Source of the DNA: an uncultured Alphaproteobacteria bacterium
GTDB taxonomy: Bacteria > Pseudomonadota > Alphaproteobacteria > JALCBB01
Reading direction: 5' to 3'
DNA length: 64,000 nucleotides
Assembly: GCA_958267355.1 (NCBI GenBank)
Contig: OY279575.1
Location: 415,726 to 479,725 of the forward strand
The position numbers and the translations under genes are program-made. The notes beneath the pieces were generated by a model, which saw nothing but the letters and a program-made list of their open reading frames with translations, ran no database searches and was not told the origin of the DNA. Below, one piece after another: positions 15,426 to 25,044 of this stretch. Each line of letters opens with the position of its first letter. Position 1 is the first letter of the stretch.

Positions 15426-17513
15426 ATGGAAGCCTTTATCCTGCCCTTTGTAATTGTCGTTTCACTCGTGGCTCTGCTGCAAGGCGGATTTATGACTCGT
15501 TCTGTCCTAAACCAAGGGCAGGGCAACGAGAAGATGCAAGAAATCGCCCGCGCCATCCAAGAAGGCGCCGCGGCGTATCTAAATCGGCAATACAAAACCA
15601 TTGCCCTCGTCGGAGTGATAATCCTGATAGCACTCGGCTTGTTGTTTTCCCTTTCTACAGCTTTGGGCTTTTTGATTGGCGCAGTCCTGTCAGGAGCCGC
15701 AGGCTACATCGGAATGCATGTTTCAGTACGAGCCAATTTACGCACAGCCTACGCCGCACAAACAGGCGGAATTGAACCAGGACTCAAAGTTTCCTTTCGC
15801 GCAGGAGCCGTAACGGGTCTTCTGGTTGCAGGCTTGGCCTTGCTTTCGGTAAGCGGATTTTTTGCACTTCTGCTCTCGCAGTCTCACGGCGGAGAAAGCG
15901 ACACAAGGCACATTCTAGAAGCCCTGATAGCCTTGGGCTTCGGAGCTTCGCTAATCTCTATTTTTGCCCGTCTGGGCGGCGGTATCTTCACCAAAGGAGC
16001 CGATGTTGGAGCAGACTTAGTCGGTAAGATTGAAGCAGGAATTCCTGAAGATGATCCGCGTAACCCTGCAGTGATTGCCGACAATGTTGGCGATAATGTC
16101 GGTGATTGCGCAGGTATGGCGGCGGACTTGTTTGAAACCTATGTCGTCACGCTCGTAGCAACGATGAGTCTCGCCGCAATAGCAGGCGGGATTCAAAGTG
16201 CTTTGGTGTTTTATCCCTTGGCGGTGGCGGCAGTGTGCCTGATTGCGTCTATGGTTGGCGTGGCAGGTGTGCGTCTGGGAGCGAACAAAAACATTATGCA
16301 TGCCTTTTATCGGCGGTTTGGCTTGGCGGCGGTTTTGTCTGTGCCGTTGCTCTACGGAGCAACAGTTGTGGTCTTGGAAGGTAGTGCAGGGCAAATGCCG
16401 CTTTTTGTCTGTGCGCTTGTCGGGATCGTCGTCACGGCACTTTTGATTGTCGTGACCGAATACTACACAGGAGCCGAATACAAGCCCGTGCAATCGTTGG
16501 TGCGGGCTTCTGAAACAGGACACGCTACCAATATCATCCAAGGGCTGGCGGTTTCTATGGAAGCCACAGCAGCCCCCGCGCTTATTGTCGCAGGAGCAAT
16601 TGCCATAACCGCTTCGCTAGCAGGGCTTATGGGTATAGCAATCGCGGTCACAGCTATGCTTGCCTTTGCGGGCTTGATTGTTGCGCTTGATGCCTATGGG
16701 CCTGTTACCGACAACGCGGGAGGTATCGCCGAGATGTCGGGGTTAGACGCAACTGTCCGTGAAGCTACCGATGCGTTAGACGCAGTAGGGAATACAACAA
16801 AAGCTGTGACCAAGGGCTATGCAATCGGCTCGGCGGGTTTGGGGGCTTTGGTGCTGTTCGCCGCCTATACGCAAGACCTAGACTATTACGCCAAGCAGTC
16901 TGACGGGCTATTGAGTGGAATTCAGCTAGATTTCTCGTTGGCGAATCCATGGGTTGTGGTGGGCTTGCTGATTGGCGCGGGCTTGCCCTACCTATTCGGA
17001 GCTATGGCAATGCGGGCAGTCGGCGTTGCTGGCTCTTCTGTGGTGCAGGAAGTGCGCCGCCAGTTCCGCGAGATCTCGGGCATTATGGAAGGCACGGCTC
17101 GCCCTGAATACGGCACCTGCGTGGATATCCTGACCCACAAGGCAATTCGCTTGATGATTATTCCTGCGCTTTTGCCTGTTGTCGTGCCTGTGGTGTTTGT
17201 GGTCATCCTGTGGGCAATAGCGGGGCTGGACTCAGCCCTAGCAGGGCTTGGAGCCTTGCTATTAGGTGTAATCGCCACAGGCTTCTTTGTCGCCATTTCT
17301 ATGACCGCTGGCGGTGGAGCCTGGGACAACGCCAAAAAAGCCATTGAAGACCGCGACACAGATGGCAAGGGTTCAGAAGCCCATAAGGCGGCGGTGACGG
17401 GCGATACGGTAGGGGATCCGTATAAGGACACGGCAGGACCAGCGGTGAATCCGATGATTAAGATTACCAACATTGTCGCTTTGCTGTTGCTGGTATTCTT
17501 AGCGGGACTTTAA
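15426..17513 (+). CDS. hppA: K+-insensitive proton-pumping inorganic pyrophosphatase
   Basis: 695 residues with about 16 membrane helices. It couples pyrophosphate hydrolysis to proton export across the inner membrane. Hallmarks: [20 protein letters not shown] and [20 protein letters not shown] (substrate and Mg sites), [11 protein letters not shown], and [15 protein letters not shown]. The segment [16 protein letters not shown] carries Lys where K+-dependent enzymes have Ala, which marks the K+-independent class. The C-terminal [12 protein letters not shown] and [20 protein letters not shown] are complete. ATG after GGAG at 15414-15417. Confidence 0.97.
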   Translation: MEAFILPFVIVVSLVALLQGGFMTRSVLNQGQGNEKMQEIARAIQEGAAAYLNRQYKTIALVGVIILIALGLLFSLSTALGFLIGAVLSGAAGYIGMHVSVRANLRTAYAAQTGGIEPGLKVSFRAGAVTGLLVAGLALLSVSGFFALLLSQSHGGESDTRHILEALIALGFGASLISIFARLGGGIFTKGADVGADLVGKIEAGIPEDDPRNPAVIADNVGDNVGDCAGMAADLFETYVVTLVATMSLAAIAGGIQSALVFYPLAVAAVCLIASMVGVAGVRLGANKNIMHAFYRRFGLAAVLSVPLLYGATVVVLEGSAGQMPLFVCALVGIVVTALLIVVTEYYTGAEYKPVQSLVRASETGHATNIIQGLAVSMEATAAPALIVAGAIAITASLAGLMGIAIAVTAMLAFAGLIVALDAYGPVTDNAGGIAEMSGLDATVREATDALDAVGNTTKAVTKGYAIGSAGLGALVLFAAYTQDLDYYAKQSDGLLSGIQLDFSLANPWVVVGLLIGAGLPYLFGAMAMRAVGVAGSSVVQEVRRQFREISGIMEGTARPEYGTCVDILTHKAIRLMIIPALLPVVVPVVFVVILWAIAGLDSALAGLGALLLGVIATGFFVAISMTAGGGAWDNAKKAIEDRDTDGKGSEAHKAAVTGDTVGDPYKDTAGPAVNPMIKITNIVALLLLVFLAGL

Positions 17514-17560
17514 TCCCGTAGCCCGTACCTTTCTTCTCTCTTTGCGCCCGTGTTTGCCCA

Positions 17561-17592
17561 CTGTGCTTGCACCTGTGCTTGCACCTGTGTTT
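17561..17592. repeat. 12-bp tandem repeat downstream of hppA
   Basis: CTGTGCTTGCAC occurs twice in perfect tandem (17561, 17573) followed by CTGTGTTT, in the gap between the convergent hppA and membrane-protein genes. Confidence 0.65.
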
Positions 17593-17609
17593 ATCTGTGG
17601 GGCAATAGC

Positions 17610-18479
17610 TCAATCAGGGAAGGCAAAGTGAATTGACTGCTTCAAGGCACTGGCAATGACTCGGGGCGAGCGGGTTGCAACTTCTTCGTGGAAGGCGACT
17701 CCCCACAGGCAAGCGCGGTGGGTTTCTTCAGCGTCAAGTATGTGTCCCATCTGTAAGCGCACATAAGAGCGTAAGTCCCAGCGGGTGAATTGCTTTTGGT
17801 CTAGCACGACCGCTGAAATCGCCGCGATGGTCTGCAAGGGAGGCAAAAGAGGCAAAGGAAGTGCTTCCACTTCTGGATTTATATTTTCCCGCAGACGCTC
17901 TATGGCTAAAACGCGTTCTATCAATGCCTCCCTATAGGTCAGGGCTTGGTCTCTCTCTTCAGATCTTCTAGATGTAAACCCACCGCCAAAGTGGGTTTGC
18001 GGTTGCACCTTGCCGTTTAGCAACAGAGCGTTGCACTCTTTCCACTGACGCTGGTCGCGGATAAAAACCAGCACCGCCGCATTGGCGATAGCATAGGCTT
18101 GCCAGTCTTGTGTATCGCCTGCTTCTAATCCTTCCTGCCAGCGCACACCGTAGAGCTGCTCTATGGTGTCGCGCTTATCCAAGCTGCCCGTGCGTAGGCG
18201 TTGGGCTACCCCCGAGTCGCGTTCTGCCACGGTTTCCAGCATAAAGCGCGTAAGCTCGTGGTAGAGCGCAGTGGCTCTGTACTGGTCTAGGAGTCCGCGT
18301 CCGATGAAGTGAAACGAGAGAACAAAAAGCACAAGCGACAAAAGCAAAACCTTGCCACCGTGCCTGAAGTCTGGGCCTGTGTGGCGAAAGCCAAAAGGCA
18401 CACGGACGACTGCCCAAGAGCCAACGGCAAGGAAGACCAAGATGAAAGCAAAAAAGAACGGAGTCAGTAGGAGCAACAT
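17610..18479 (-). CDS. Hypothetical membrane protein downstream of rpsD
   Basis: 289 residues from the ATG at 18479 (the frame is open to 18593, but that extension would overlap rpsD). Two N-terminal membrane segments (MLLLLTPFFFAFILVFLAVG and KVLLLSLVLFVLSFHFIG) are followed by a soluble, mostly helical domain of about 220 residues with several Trp and Arg residues (QRQWKECNALLL, FTRWDLRSYVRLQMGHILDA). I do not recognise a family. It follows rpsD by 26 bp on the same strand and probably shares its transcript. The C-terminal domain most likely faces one side of the inner membrane, side unknown. Confidence 0.7.
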   Translation of the reverse strand: MLLLLTPFFFAFILVFLAVGSWAVVRVPFGFRHTGPDFRHGGKVLLLSLVLFVLSFHFIGRGLLDQYRATALYHELTRFMLETVAERDSGVAQRLRTGSLDKRDTIEQLYGVRWQEGLEAGDTQDWQAYAIANAAVLVFIRDQRQWKECNALLLNGKVQPQTHFGGGFTSRRSEERDQALTYREALIERVLAIERLRENINPEVEALPLPLLPPLQTIAAISAVVLDQKQFTRWDLRSYVRLQMGHILDAEETHRACLWGVAFHEEVATRSPRVIASALKQSIHFAFPD

Positions 18480-18505
18480 AAAAACTCCACTGAAAAAATG
18501 CGCCT

Positions 18506-19120
18506 TTAGCGCGAGTAGTATTCCACGACCAAGTTTGGCTCCATACGGACAGGGTACGGAATATCTTCCAAAGTTGGCCCCTGCAAATAGCACACAGACA
18601 TTTCCTTCTGGTCTACTTCTAGATACGCAGGAATATCCCGCTCGGGCATAGCCGTGGCTTCTAAGATCACCGCCAGCGTACGACTCTTCTCACGCACACT
18701 AACGACTTGTCGGTCTTTCAAAGAATAAGAAGGAATCGTCACCCGCTTGCCATCAACCAAAATATGCCCGTGGCTGATAAACTGCCGTGCCGCAAACATT
18801 GTCGGAGCAAATTTCGCCCGATAGAGCGTAGTGTCCAAACGGCGTTCCAGAAGCTCAACCAAATGCGCCCCTGTATCCCCTTTGCGGCGCACGGCTTCTT
18901 GGTAATAACGGCGAAACTGCCGCTCACCAATATTTCCGTAATACCCCCGCAGCTTCTGCTTGCCCTGCAACTGAATACCGTAATCAGTCTGCTTGCGACG
19001 GCGTTGCCCGTGCTGACCCGGCGGATAGGGACGCTTGTTGGCAGGGCTCTTCGGCCTGCCCCAAAGGTTTTCCCCCAAGCGGCGTTCAAGCTTGCTTTTG
19101 GCGCGAATGCGTTTTGTCAT
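18506..19120 (-). CDS. rpsD: 30S ribosomal protein S4
   Basis: 204 residues. S4 binds 16S rRNA early in 30S assembly. The start [20 protein letters not shown] and [18 protein letters not shown] are typical, and the S4 RNA-binding domain ([34 protein letters not shown]) is intact. It lacks the N-terminal zinc cysteines, i.e. the zinc-free form. As usual in alphaproteobacteria the gene is outside the alpha operon. Upstream (19121-19484) lies a repeat-rich leader. Confidence 0.97.
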   Translation of the reverse strand: MTKRIRAKSKLERRLGENLWGRPKSPANKRPYPPGQHGQRRRKQTDYGIQLQGKQKLRGYYGNIGERQFRRYYQEAVRRKGDTGAHLVELLERRLDTTLYRAKFAPTMFAARQFISHGHILVDGKRVTIPSYSLKDRQVVSVREKSRTLAVILEATAMPERDIPAYLEVDQKEMSVCYLQGPTLEDIPYPVRMEPNLVVEYYSR

Positions 19121-19484
19121 GCCTGACTTTTAGCGGCTTTACAGGATTTTGGCAAGTCTTGCTATGCACGCTTGTGCGTGCTTTTGCCGCATCTGGCTTG
19201 TCTTCTAACTACCCTGATTTCTAAGCCGCAGAAGAATGGGTTAGGGGCGGGCTTTCTCGCAACATTTAATTTACGGCGGCTTGCGCCGCCTAGTGCCGTG
19301 AAGCGATGCGCTACGCGCAAGACGCTTCACGGCGTCCGCTTCGCTCCGTTCGCTAACGCTCCACTCCGCTCGCGCTCGTGCCCTACGGGCACTCGGTGGG
19401 GCTTCGTCTCAAAAATGGGAGCTAGGTAATCCCACTAGTCTTACGCTCTCGCCGTAGCCGTAAGGGGCTGACACTGATGCCGAA
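19121..19484. other. 364-bp gap upstream of rpsD with mosaic repeat copy C and hairpins
   Basis: No gene is seen. Holds mosaic repeat copy C (19190-19290), a perfect 11-bp-stem inverted repeat at 19295-19333 (GCCGTGAAGCG / CGCTTCACGGC), a short hairpin at 19378-19392 (GTGCCC-TAC-GGGCAC), and tandem 'cgctccg/cgctcg' low-complexity sequence between them. It separates the transaminase 3' end from the rpsD 5' end, both on the minus strand, so it may contain the transaminase terminator and the rpsD promoter. Confidence 0.55.
19190..19290 (+). repeat. Mosaic dispersed repeat, copy C (first module only)
   Basis: The ACCCTGATTTCTAAGCCGCA ... CTTTCTCGCAACATTTAAT module lies at 19201-19270, followed by TTACGGCGGCTTGCGCCGCC as in copy B and preceded by TTGCCGCATCTGGCTTG. 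The second module found in copies A and B is missing here. Confidence 0.75.
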
Positions 19485-20888
19485 TTAGAGAATATTTAAT
19501 TCCTTGGCGGTGGAGTCTATCGCTTTGGCAAGGCGGGATAGCATTTCATCCATTTCCTCGCGGGTAATCACCAAAGGCGGACACAAAATCATAGAATCCC
19601 GCACCGCCCGCGAAATCACTCCGTTCTTCAAACAATACGTGCGGCACAAAACCCCAACTTCACCCATAGGAGAAAAACGCCTGCGCGGCTCCCCCTTCTT
19701 GTCAGGAACCAGTTCAATCGCCGCCAAGCCCCCAAACGAACGCACTTCGCCAACCAACGGATGATCCGCAAACCGCTCCTGCAAACAACGCGCAAAATAC
19801 GGAGCCATATCTTCAGCAAAAGTCTCAACAATCGACTCACGCTGCATAATCCGTATGTTCTCCAACGCCACCGCACAGCACACAGGATGACCCGAATAGG
19901 TATAGCCATGCATAAACGCTTCACCACTATCAATCAAAACCTTCGCAACCCGATCCGCCACCATCACCGCCGACAACGGAACATACCCCGAAGAAATTCC
20001 CTTCGCCAAAGACATAAAGTCAGGCTGCAGGTTCCAGTGCTCGTGCGCAAACCAACGCCCCGTACGACCAAAACCATTAATCACTTCATCCACCGCAAAC
20101 AAAATGTCATACTTGCGACAAATCTTCTCCACCAACGGCCAGTAGTTGCTCGGCGGCACCAATACACCCCCCGCACCCATAATCGGCTCACCCAAAAACG
20201 CCGCCACAGTGTCAGGACCCAGCTCTAAGATTTTGTCTTCTACAGCTTGCGCGGCGCGCTTGCCGAATTCTTCCTCGCTTTCGCCTTCATTGGCAAAGCC
20301 AAAGTGATAGGGAGGCAAAACATGGTGAAACCCCTCCAACGGCAAACCAAAATGCGTATGCAACGGACGCAATCCACCAAGACTCGCCGCCACCTGCGTA
20401 CTACCATGATACGCAAGATCACGCGTGATAAAGTTCTTACGCTCAGGCTTACCCTGCACCGACCAATAAAAACGCGCCATACGCACAAACGAGTCTTTAT
20501 TCTCAGAACCACCACTACCAAAAAAAACATACGGCAATTTGCCACCCGTTAACTCAGACAAAGCTTCCGCTAACTCAACCGTCGGCGCAGTTGTCGTTTT
20601 AAAAAACGAATTGTAATAGGGCAAATCACGCATCTGCTGGGCTGCAACTTCAGCTAGCTCTTCGCGTCCGTAGCCAATCTGCACGCACCACAAGCCCGCC
20701 ATACCGTCAATAAAGCGGTTACCATCCGAGTCGCTCAGCCACACGCCTTTGCTCTCGGTGATAATCCGCGCACCACCTTCCTTGCGCTTCAGGTCGTGGT
20801 AGTTGTTCTGTGGAGCCAAATGATGCGCAACATCCAAGCCCTTCCAGCGAGCCGTAGAATTACGCACAGGAACTTCAGTCACCGCCAT
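19485..20888 (-). CDS. Class III aminotransferase, putrescine/polyamine:pyruvate type (SpuC-like)
   Basis: 467 residues from the ATG at 20888 (GAGAGG upstream; the frame opens at 20915). PLP fold I transaminase with RFIDGMAGLWCVQIGYGREE, FFGSGGSENKDSFVRMAR, LGEPIMGAGGVLVPP, FAVDEVINGFGRTGRW and the PLP lysine in SLAKGISSGYVPLSAV. It most resembles putrescine/diamine-pyruvate transaminases. Directly upstream (about 115 bp) on the same strand is a gamma-glutamylputrescine synthetase-like gene, as in spuBC clusters, which supports this substrate. The exact amine specificity is inferred. Confidence 0.85.
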   Translation of the reverse strand: MAVTEVPVRNSTARWKGLDVAHHLAPQNNYHDLKRKEGGARIITESKGVWLSDSDGNRFIDGMAGLWCVQIGYGREELAEVAAQQMRDLPYYNSFFKTTTAPTVELAEALSELTGGKLPYVFFGSGGSENKDSFVRMARFYWSVQGKPERKNFITRDLAYHGSTQVAASLGGLRPLHTHFGLPLEGFHHVLPPYHFGFANEGESEEEFGKRAAQAVEDKILELGPDTVAAFLGEPIMGAGGVLVPPSNYWPLVEKICRKYDILFAVDEVINGFGRTGRWFAHEHWNLQPDFMSLAKGISSGYVPLSAVMVADRVAKVLIDSGEAFMHGYTYSGHPVCCAVALENIRIMQRESIVETFAEDMAPYFARCLQERFADHPLVGEVRSFGGLAAIELVPDKKGEPRRRFSPMGEVGVLCRTYCLKNGVISRAVRDSMILCPPLVITREEMDEMLSRLAKAIDSTAKELNIL

Positions 20889-21002
20889 AGCAAAACCTCT
20901 CGTCTCTAAACACACCTAACACCACTGGAGCCTGTCAAAGCCACCACCGCAAGTCAAGTGCCACCACACAAACCACAACACCACACAAACCACAACAACA
21001 GA

Positions 21003-22373
21003 CTAAACACTCAAAAGCAGATTTTCACGCTCCCACGGCGAAATGACTTTTTGAAACTCATCCATTTCGTCTTCCTTGACAATCGCATAGAGCCGCGTGA
21101 AATCATCACCCATCACCTCGCGAAACGCCTTATCACGACTCATACGATCCAAAGCCTGATACAAGGTCAAGGGCAACTGGTGCTGTAAATCCCAAGCACT
21201 CTTTTTGGACTCCAATGGCTTGCGGGCTCGACGCTTCTCACGCAAACCCAACAAACCACAAGCCAAGTTCGTCGCAATCAACAAATAGGGATTCACATCC
21301 GAACCCGCAATCCGATTTTCAACACGACGACTCTGCGGCTTGTCCAACGGAATACGAAAGCCAACAGTGCGATTATCATACCCCCAGTGCGTGTTAATCG
21401 GTGCATCTAGCCCTGGCATTAAACGACGATACGAATTCACATACGGAGCCATAAACGGAATCGCCGCCAAAACATGCCGTTGCATTCCACCCAAGAAATG
21501 ATGAAATAACGCAGTTTCCTTCCCCGCCTTCGGAGACGAAAACAAATTATGTCCCGTTTTTACATCGGTCAGGCTGGTGTGAATATGCATTGAACTCCCA
21601 GGCTCGTGCTGCATCGGCTTCGCCATAAAAGTCGCGTAAATACTTTTACGATACGCCGCTTCACGCAAAGTACGCTTAAACAAAAACGCTTGATCCGCCA
21701 TCTCCATCGGATCGCCATGATGAAAATTCACCTCAATCTGTCCTGCTCCACTTTCGTGCGACAAGGTGTCAATTTCAATCCGCGACTCCTCGCAGTAATC
21801 AAACATAGTGTTCAGAACTTCACCGTATTCATTAACCCCATCTACGCTCAAACTCTGGCGTGAAGTATCCCGCCGCCCCGTGCGGCCAATCGGCGTACGT
21901 AAGGGATAATCTGGGTCTTCGTTGCGGTCTACAAGGTAAAACTCAATCTCAGGCGCAACAATAGGGCGAATATCCATTTCTTCATACGCGTCTAACACAT
22001 GCCGCAAGACACCACGCGGCGCAATCGGTGTAGGACTTCCATCTAAAAATTCCGCATCACAGATAATCTGCAGAGTCGGATCTTCGTGATACCACGGCAC
22101 AATCCGCGCTGTCTTCGGGTCAGGGATTAAGAATAAATCACGACTCGTATCCGCGATTTCATCCGAGTAAGAACCCGTAACGCTCATCTGAAAAACCGTT
22201 TCAGGTACGCGCATTCCACGCCCTTCCAGACCCGCCACGAACTTCTCCACAGGGAGAATTTTACCGCGTGGCATACCTGCAAGGTCAGGCACCAAACACT
22301 CCACTTCCATAATCTTCCGCCCCTTCAAAAAGGACAAAAGCTCTTCTCGAGTCCCTATCGGCTCACCACTCAT
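21003..22373 (-). CDS. puuA: Glutamine-synthetase-family gamma-glutamylpolyamine synthetase (PuuA/SpuB-like)
   Basis: 456 residues. ATP-dependent ligation of glutamate to putrescine or a related amine, the entry step of the Puu pathway. GS-type catalytic features: PEIEFYLVDRNEDPD (metal ligands), HESGAGQIEVNFHHGDP, GSSMHIHTSLTD (catalytic His region), NSYRRLMPGLDAPIN and the phosphate-binding RIPLDKPQSRRVENRIAGSD. It lacks the adenylylation loop context of GlnA and is shorter at the N-terminus, as in PuuA. Neighbours (SpuC-like transaminase, PuuB-like oxidase) agree. Confidence 0.85.
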   Translation of the reverse strand: MSGEPIGTREELLSFLKGRKIMEVECLVPDLAGMPRGKILPVEKFVAGLEGRGMRVPETVFQMSVTGSYSDEIADTSRDLFLIPDPKTARIVPWYHEDPTLQIICDAEFLDGSPTPIAPRGVLRHVLDAYEEMDIRPIVAPEIEFYLVDRNEDPDYPLRTPIGRTGRRDTSRQSLSVDGVNEYGEVLNTMFDYCEESRIEIDTLSHESGAGQIEVNFHHGDPMEMADQAFLFKRTLREAAYRKSIYATFMAKPMQHEPGSSMHIHTSLTDVKTGHNLFSSPKAGKETALFHHFLGGMQRHVLAAIPFMAPYVNSYRRLMPGLDAPINTHWGYDNRTVGFRIPLDKPQSRRVENRIAGSDVNPYLLIATNLACGLLGLREKRRARKPLESKKSAWDLQHQLPLTLYQALDRMSRDKAFREVMGDDFTRLYAIVKEDEMDEFQKVISPWERENLLLSV

Positions 22374-22587
22374 AAAACCCTTCAGAATCGTTTCAGAAAC
22401 CGCCCCCGCACAGAACTCCGCGTAGGCTCTACACAGAACTCCGCACAGACCCTTTCAAGACCCGCGCAAGCAGGACTCCAAAAAGCCAAAACCCGCAAAA
22501 ATCGCTATTGCAAAAGCTCGTAAAGGCAGTGCAGTATCAATCTGCATCAATTCATACCGCAAAGCAACAGTAGCACAAGAGCAAACC

Positions 22588-23493
22588 GTGACCGATAAAA
22601 ACAGCTCCGCAGAAAAACTGGACCAGTTCTACACCAAACCACAAGTCGCGCAAAACTGCTGGCAGACACTTCAGCCTGTTGTGCATGGGCTTGTCCAAGG
22701 CGGCTTGGACTCGGCTTTCTTCGTAGAACCCAGCGCAGGAGACGGAGTCTTCTATATCCTGCTACCCAAAACCCAACGAGTCGGGCTAGACCTTGACCCA
22801 CGAGCAAAAGAAATTTTAAAACGAAATTTTCTAAAGTGTCGCTCGCACCGACTCATTCCAAACGGAATTGAACGAGAGCAAGTTGTCGTTATCGGCAATC
22901 CACCATTCGGCAAACGCGGACACCTAGCAGTGCAGTTCGTCAATAAAGCCTTCACAATCGCCGACACAGTCGCTTTCATCGTACCCGTAATCTTTGCCAA
23001 GCACTTTATTCATAAACAAATTGAAAAAGAGGCAAAGCTAATCTACGCCCAGCGTCTGGATAAACTTTCTTTCCGAACAGCAAGCAAGCCCGATTACTCC
23101 GTCAATACAGAGTTTCAGATTTGGACAAAATTAAACGGAAACTTTGAAAACTTGCGCTTGTATCGTGCACCACCCATAGCCCATCCAGATTTTGTGATGC
23201 ACCAATACAACAACACCCAAGCCGCACTGAAAATGTTCCAGAAGCCATTTGATTTTGCTGTACCCTGCCAAGGCTGGCAAAATTACGCACGACGGGAAAC
23301 ACGAGCCCAAGATTGCGAAAAACACAAGCAATGGATGCTTTTCAAAGCCAACAACAAAAAAGTCCACCACCGACTCTTCAAAGAGATGAACTTTGCCGAA
23401 TTAGCACAAAAGCACACCACTTCGGTTCCAGGATTTCGTAAAGGCGATGTGGTGCAGGAATATACAAACCGATTTTTAACGCCTTCTGCCTAG
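22588..23493 (+). CDS. Orphan NPPF-type SAM-dependent methyltransferase (probably DNA adenine)
   Basis: 301 residues. Motif I FVEPSAGDGVF (SAM binding, near residue 48), motif II VGLDLDPRA, and catalytic motif IV IGNPPFGKRG (near residue 108) identify an amino-methyltransferase acting on DNA adenine or cytosine N4. The opening LDQFYTKPQVAQNCW is often seen in phage and plasmid methylases. The C-terminal half has no recognisable target domain and has many Asn/Lys codons, more AT-rich than its neighbours. No restriction enzyme lies nearby. GTG start at 22588. It is divergent from puuA. An RNA or protein substrate cannot be excluded. Confidence 0.75.
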   Translation: MTDKNSSAEKLDQFYTKPQVAQNCWQTLQPVVHGLVQGGLDSAFFVEPSAGDGVFYILLPKTQRVGLDLDPRAKEILKRNFLKCRSHRLIPNGIEREQVVVIGNPPFGKRGHLAVQFVNKAFTIADTVAFIVPVIFAKHFIHKQIEKEAKLIYAQRLDKLSFRTASKPDYSVNTEFQIWTKLNGNFENLRLYRAPPIAHPDFVMHQYNNTQAALKMFQKPFDFAVPCQGWQNYARRETRAQDCEKHKQWMLFKANNKKVHHRLFKEMNFAELAQKHTTSVPGFRKGDVVQEYTNRFLTPSA

Positions 23494-23520
23494 CTCTGCT
23501 TTCTAAGTTGTGTTTTCCGT

Positions 23521-24945
23521 ATGGTTTCACTAACCCCTGACAAGATGGCTTCGCAAGAGTCGGTGCGGCTAACAGCACAGGCACGTACGGGAAGCTTCGC
23601 CCACGGGGGTGCGCATATCGACTCGTGGTATGCGGCTACGGCTGATACAGAACTGCGCTTTACTGAATTTGTCGGTAGCGACAGGGTAGATGTCTGCGTG
23701 ATTGGTGGCGGGCTAACGGGATTAGCCACAGCTTTAGAGCTAACAGAACGCGGGGCACGGGTAGCCGTGCTAGAAGCCAACCGTGTCGCTTGGGGCGCTT
23801 CAGGACGCAATGGCGGGCATATCTGTTCGTTTACGCCTTGTCGTTCGGCTCCGTATCTGCGTGACTTCGGTAAGGAAGGGGCAGCACGGGTCTTCGCCAT
23901 GACCCGCGAAGGGCAAGAGCGGATTGTCCAGCGGGCTGAACGCTATGGCATAGACTGTGATTTACGGCGGGGCTATTACCACGCCTGCGAAGGCAAGCAC
24001 CAGATGCAAGACGCACGCGAACTACAACGCGAATTTGCTTCCTATGGCTACACAGAAACCCAGATGCTAGAGGGAAACGAAGAAAGTTGTACGGTGGTTA
24101 ATTCTCCGCGTTATATTGGCGGATTGCTAGAAACAGAAGGCGGGCATATGCACCCCTTGAAGTACTGTCAAGGAATGGCACGGGCAATTGTCGCACAGGG
24201 AGGCAAAATCTATGAAGACACACTGGTTTTAGGCTGGGAACGCACAGGGGCTGAAAAAGGTAAAGCCGCAAGCCCCTATCAAATCTATTGCGCCAAGGGA
24301 GATCTTGTTGCCGACCAATTGGTTGTAGCCTGCAATGCCTATCAGAATTTTAAACATCCAATTCTTAATCGTGAAATCTTGCCTGTCGGCTCATTTGTTG
24401 TCGCAACCGAGTCGTTAGGCAAGGAAGGCGCAGAATCAATTCTGCCACGCGATCTTTCGGTGGCAACCAATCGCAACTTAGGGGAATACTATCGCCGCAC
24501 TTCGGATCATCGGGTTTTATTTGGTGCCCGAGCAAATTACAGCGGTAAGGAAAATATACGTAACTCCGATACGATTGTAGCCAAGATGATGGTTAACCTT
24601 CTGCCAAGCCTTGAAGGAGTGAAAATTGATTACGCTTGGGGCGGGCTTTTGGCAATCACCGCCCGCCGAGCCTTTCGCGTTGGCAGATTAGGCACAGGGG
24701 CGTATTACGCCCACGGCTATTCGGGGTCAGGAGTCTTGCTGACACAGGTAGCCGCTCACGCCATGGCACAAGAAATAGACGGAGCGCAAAACGACTCGCT
24801 TGCCACAGGCAGGGCAGGGCAAGGAAGCGATTTTGCTCTGTTAGAAAAGGTACGGGCTTGGCAGTTCCCTGGGGGGCGTATGTGGCGTAAGCCAATGCTG
24901 GTTCTGGCAGGGCGGGTGATGCAACTCCAAGACCTGCGGAAATAG
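23521..24945 (+). CDS. puuB: FAD-dependent oxidoreductase, gamma-glutamylputrescine oxidase type
   Basis: 474 residues of the DAO/GlpO flavoprotein family. The FAD dinucleotide motif VCVIGGGLTGLATALELTER is at residues 59-78, followed by AVLEANRVAWGASGRNGGH, and near the C-terminus ARRAFRVGRLGTGAYYAHGYSG split over the substrate cap. PuuB oxidises gamma-glutamylputrescine to the aldehyde, releasing ammonia and H2O2. The assignment rests on family likeness and on the adjacent puuA. The ATG at 23521 and one at 23545 are both possible starts. It lies 27 bp after the methyltransferase gene. Confidence 0.82.
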   Translation: MVSLTPDKMASQESVRLTAQARTGSFAHGGAHIDSWYAATADTELRFTEFVGSDRVDVCVIGGGLTGLATALELTERGARVAVLEANRVAWGASGRNGGHICSFTPCRSAPYLRDFGKEGAARVFAMTREGQERIVQRAERYGIDCDLRRGYYHACEGKHQMQDARELQREFASYGYTETQMLEGNEESCTVVNSPRYIGGLLETEGGHMHPLKYCQGMARAIVAQGGKIYEDTLVLGWERTGAEKGKAASPYQIYCAKGDLVADQLVVACNAYQNFKHPILNREILPVGSFVVATESLGKEGAESILPRDLSVATNRNLGEYYRRTSDHRVLFGARANYSGKENIRNSDTIVAKMMVNLLPSLEGVKIDYAWGGLLAITARRAFRVGRLGTGAYYAHGYSGSGVLLTQVAAHAMAQEIDGAQNDSLATGRAGQGSDFALLEKVRAWQFPGGRMWRKPMLVLAGRVMQLQDLRK

Positions 24946-24999
24946 ACTCTCGCCCTTTCAAGGCTTGACTGTTAAGGCTTGCCTTCTAGCCCGCACTTC

Positions 25000-25044
25000 A
25001 ATGCACTTCAATTCAATGCACTTCGATTTAATGCACTTCAATGC
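25000..25044. repeat. 15-bp tandem repeat between puuB and ald
   Basis: AATGCACTTCAATTC-type units start at 25000, 25015 and 25030. The last unit overlaps the 3' end of the alanine dehydrogenase gene on the opposite strand. Confidence 0.7.
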
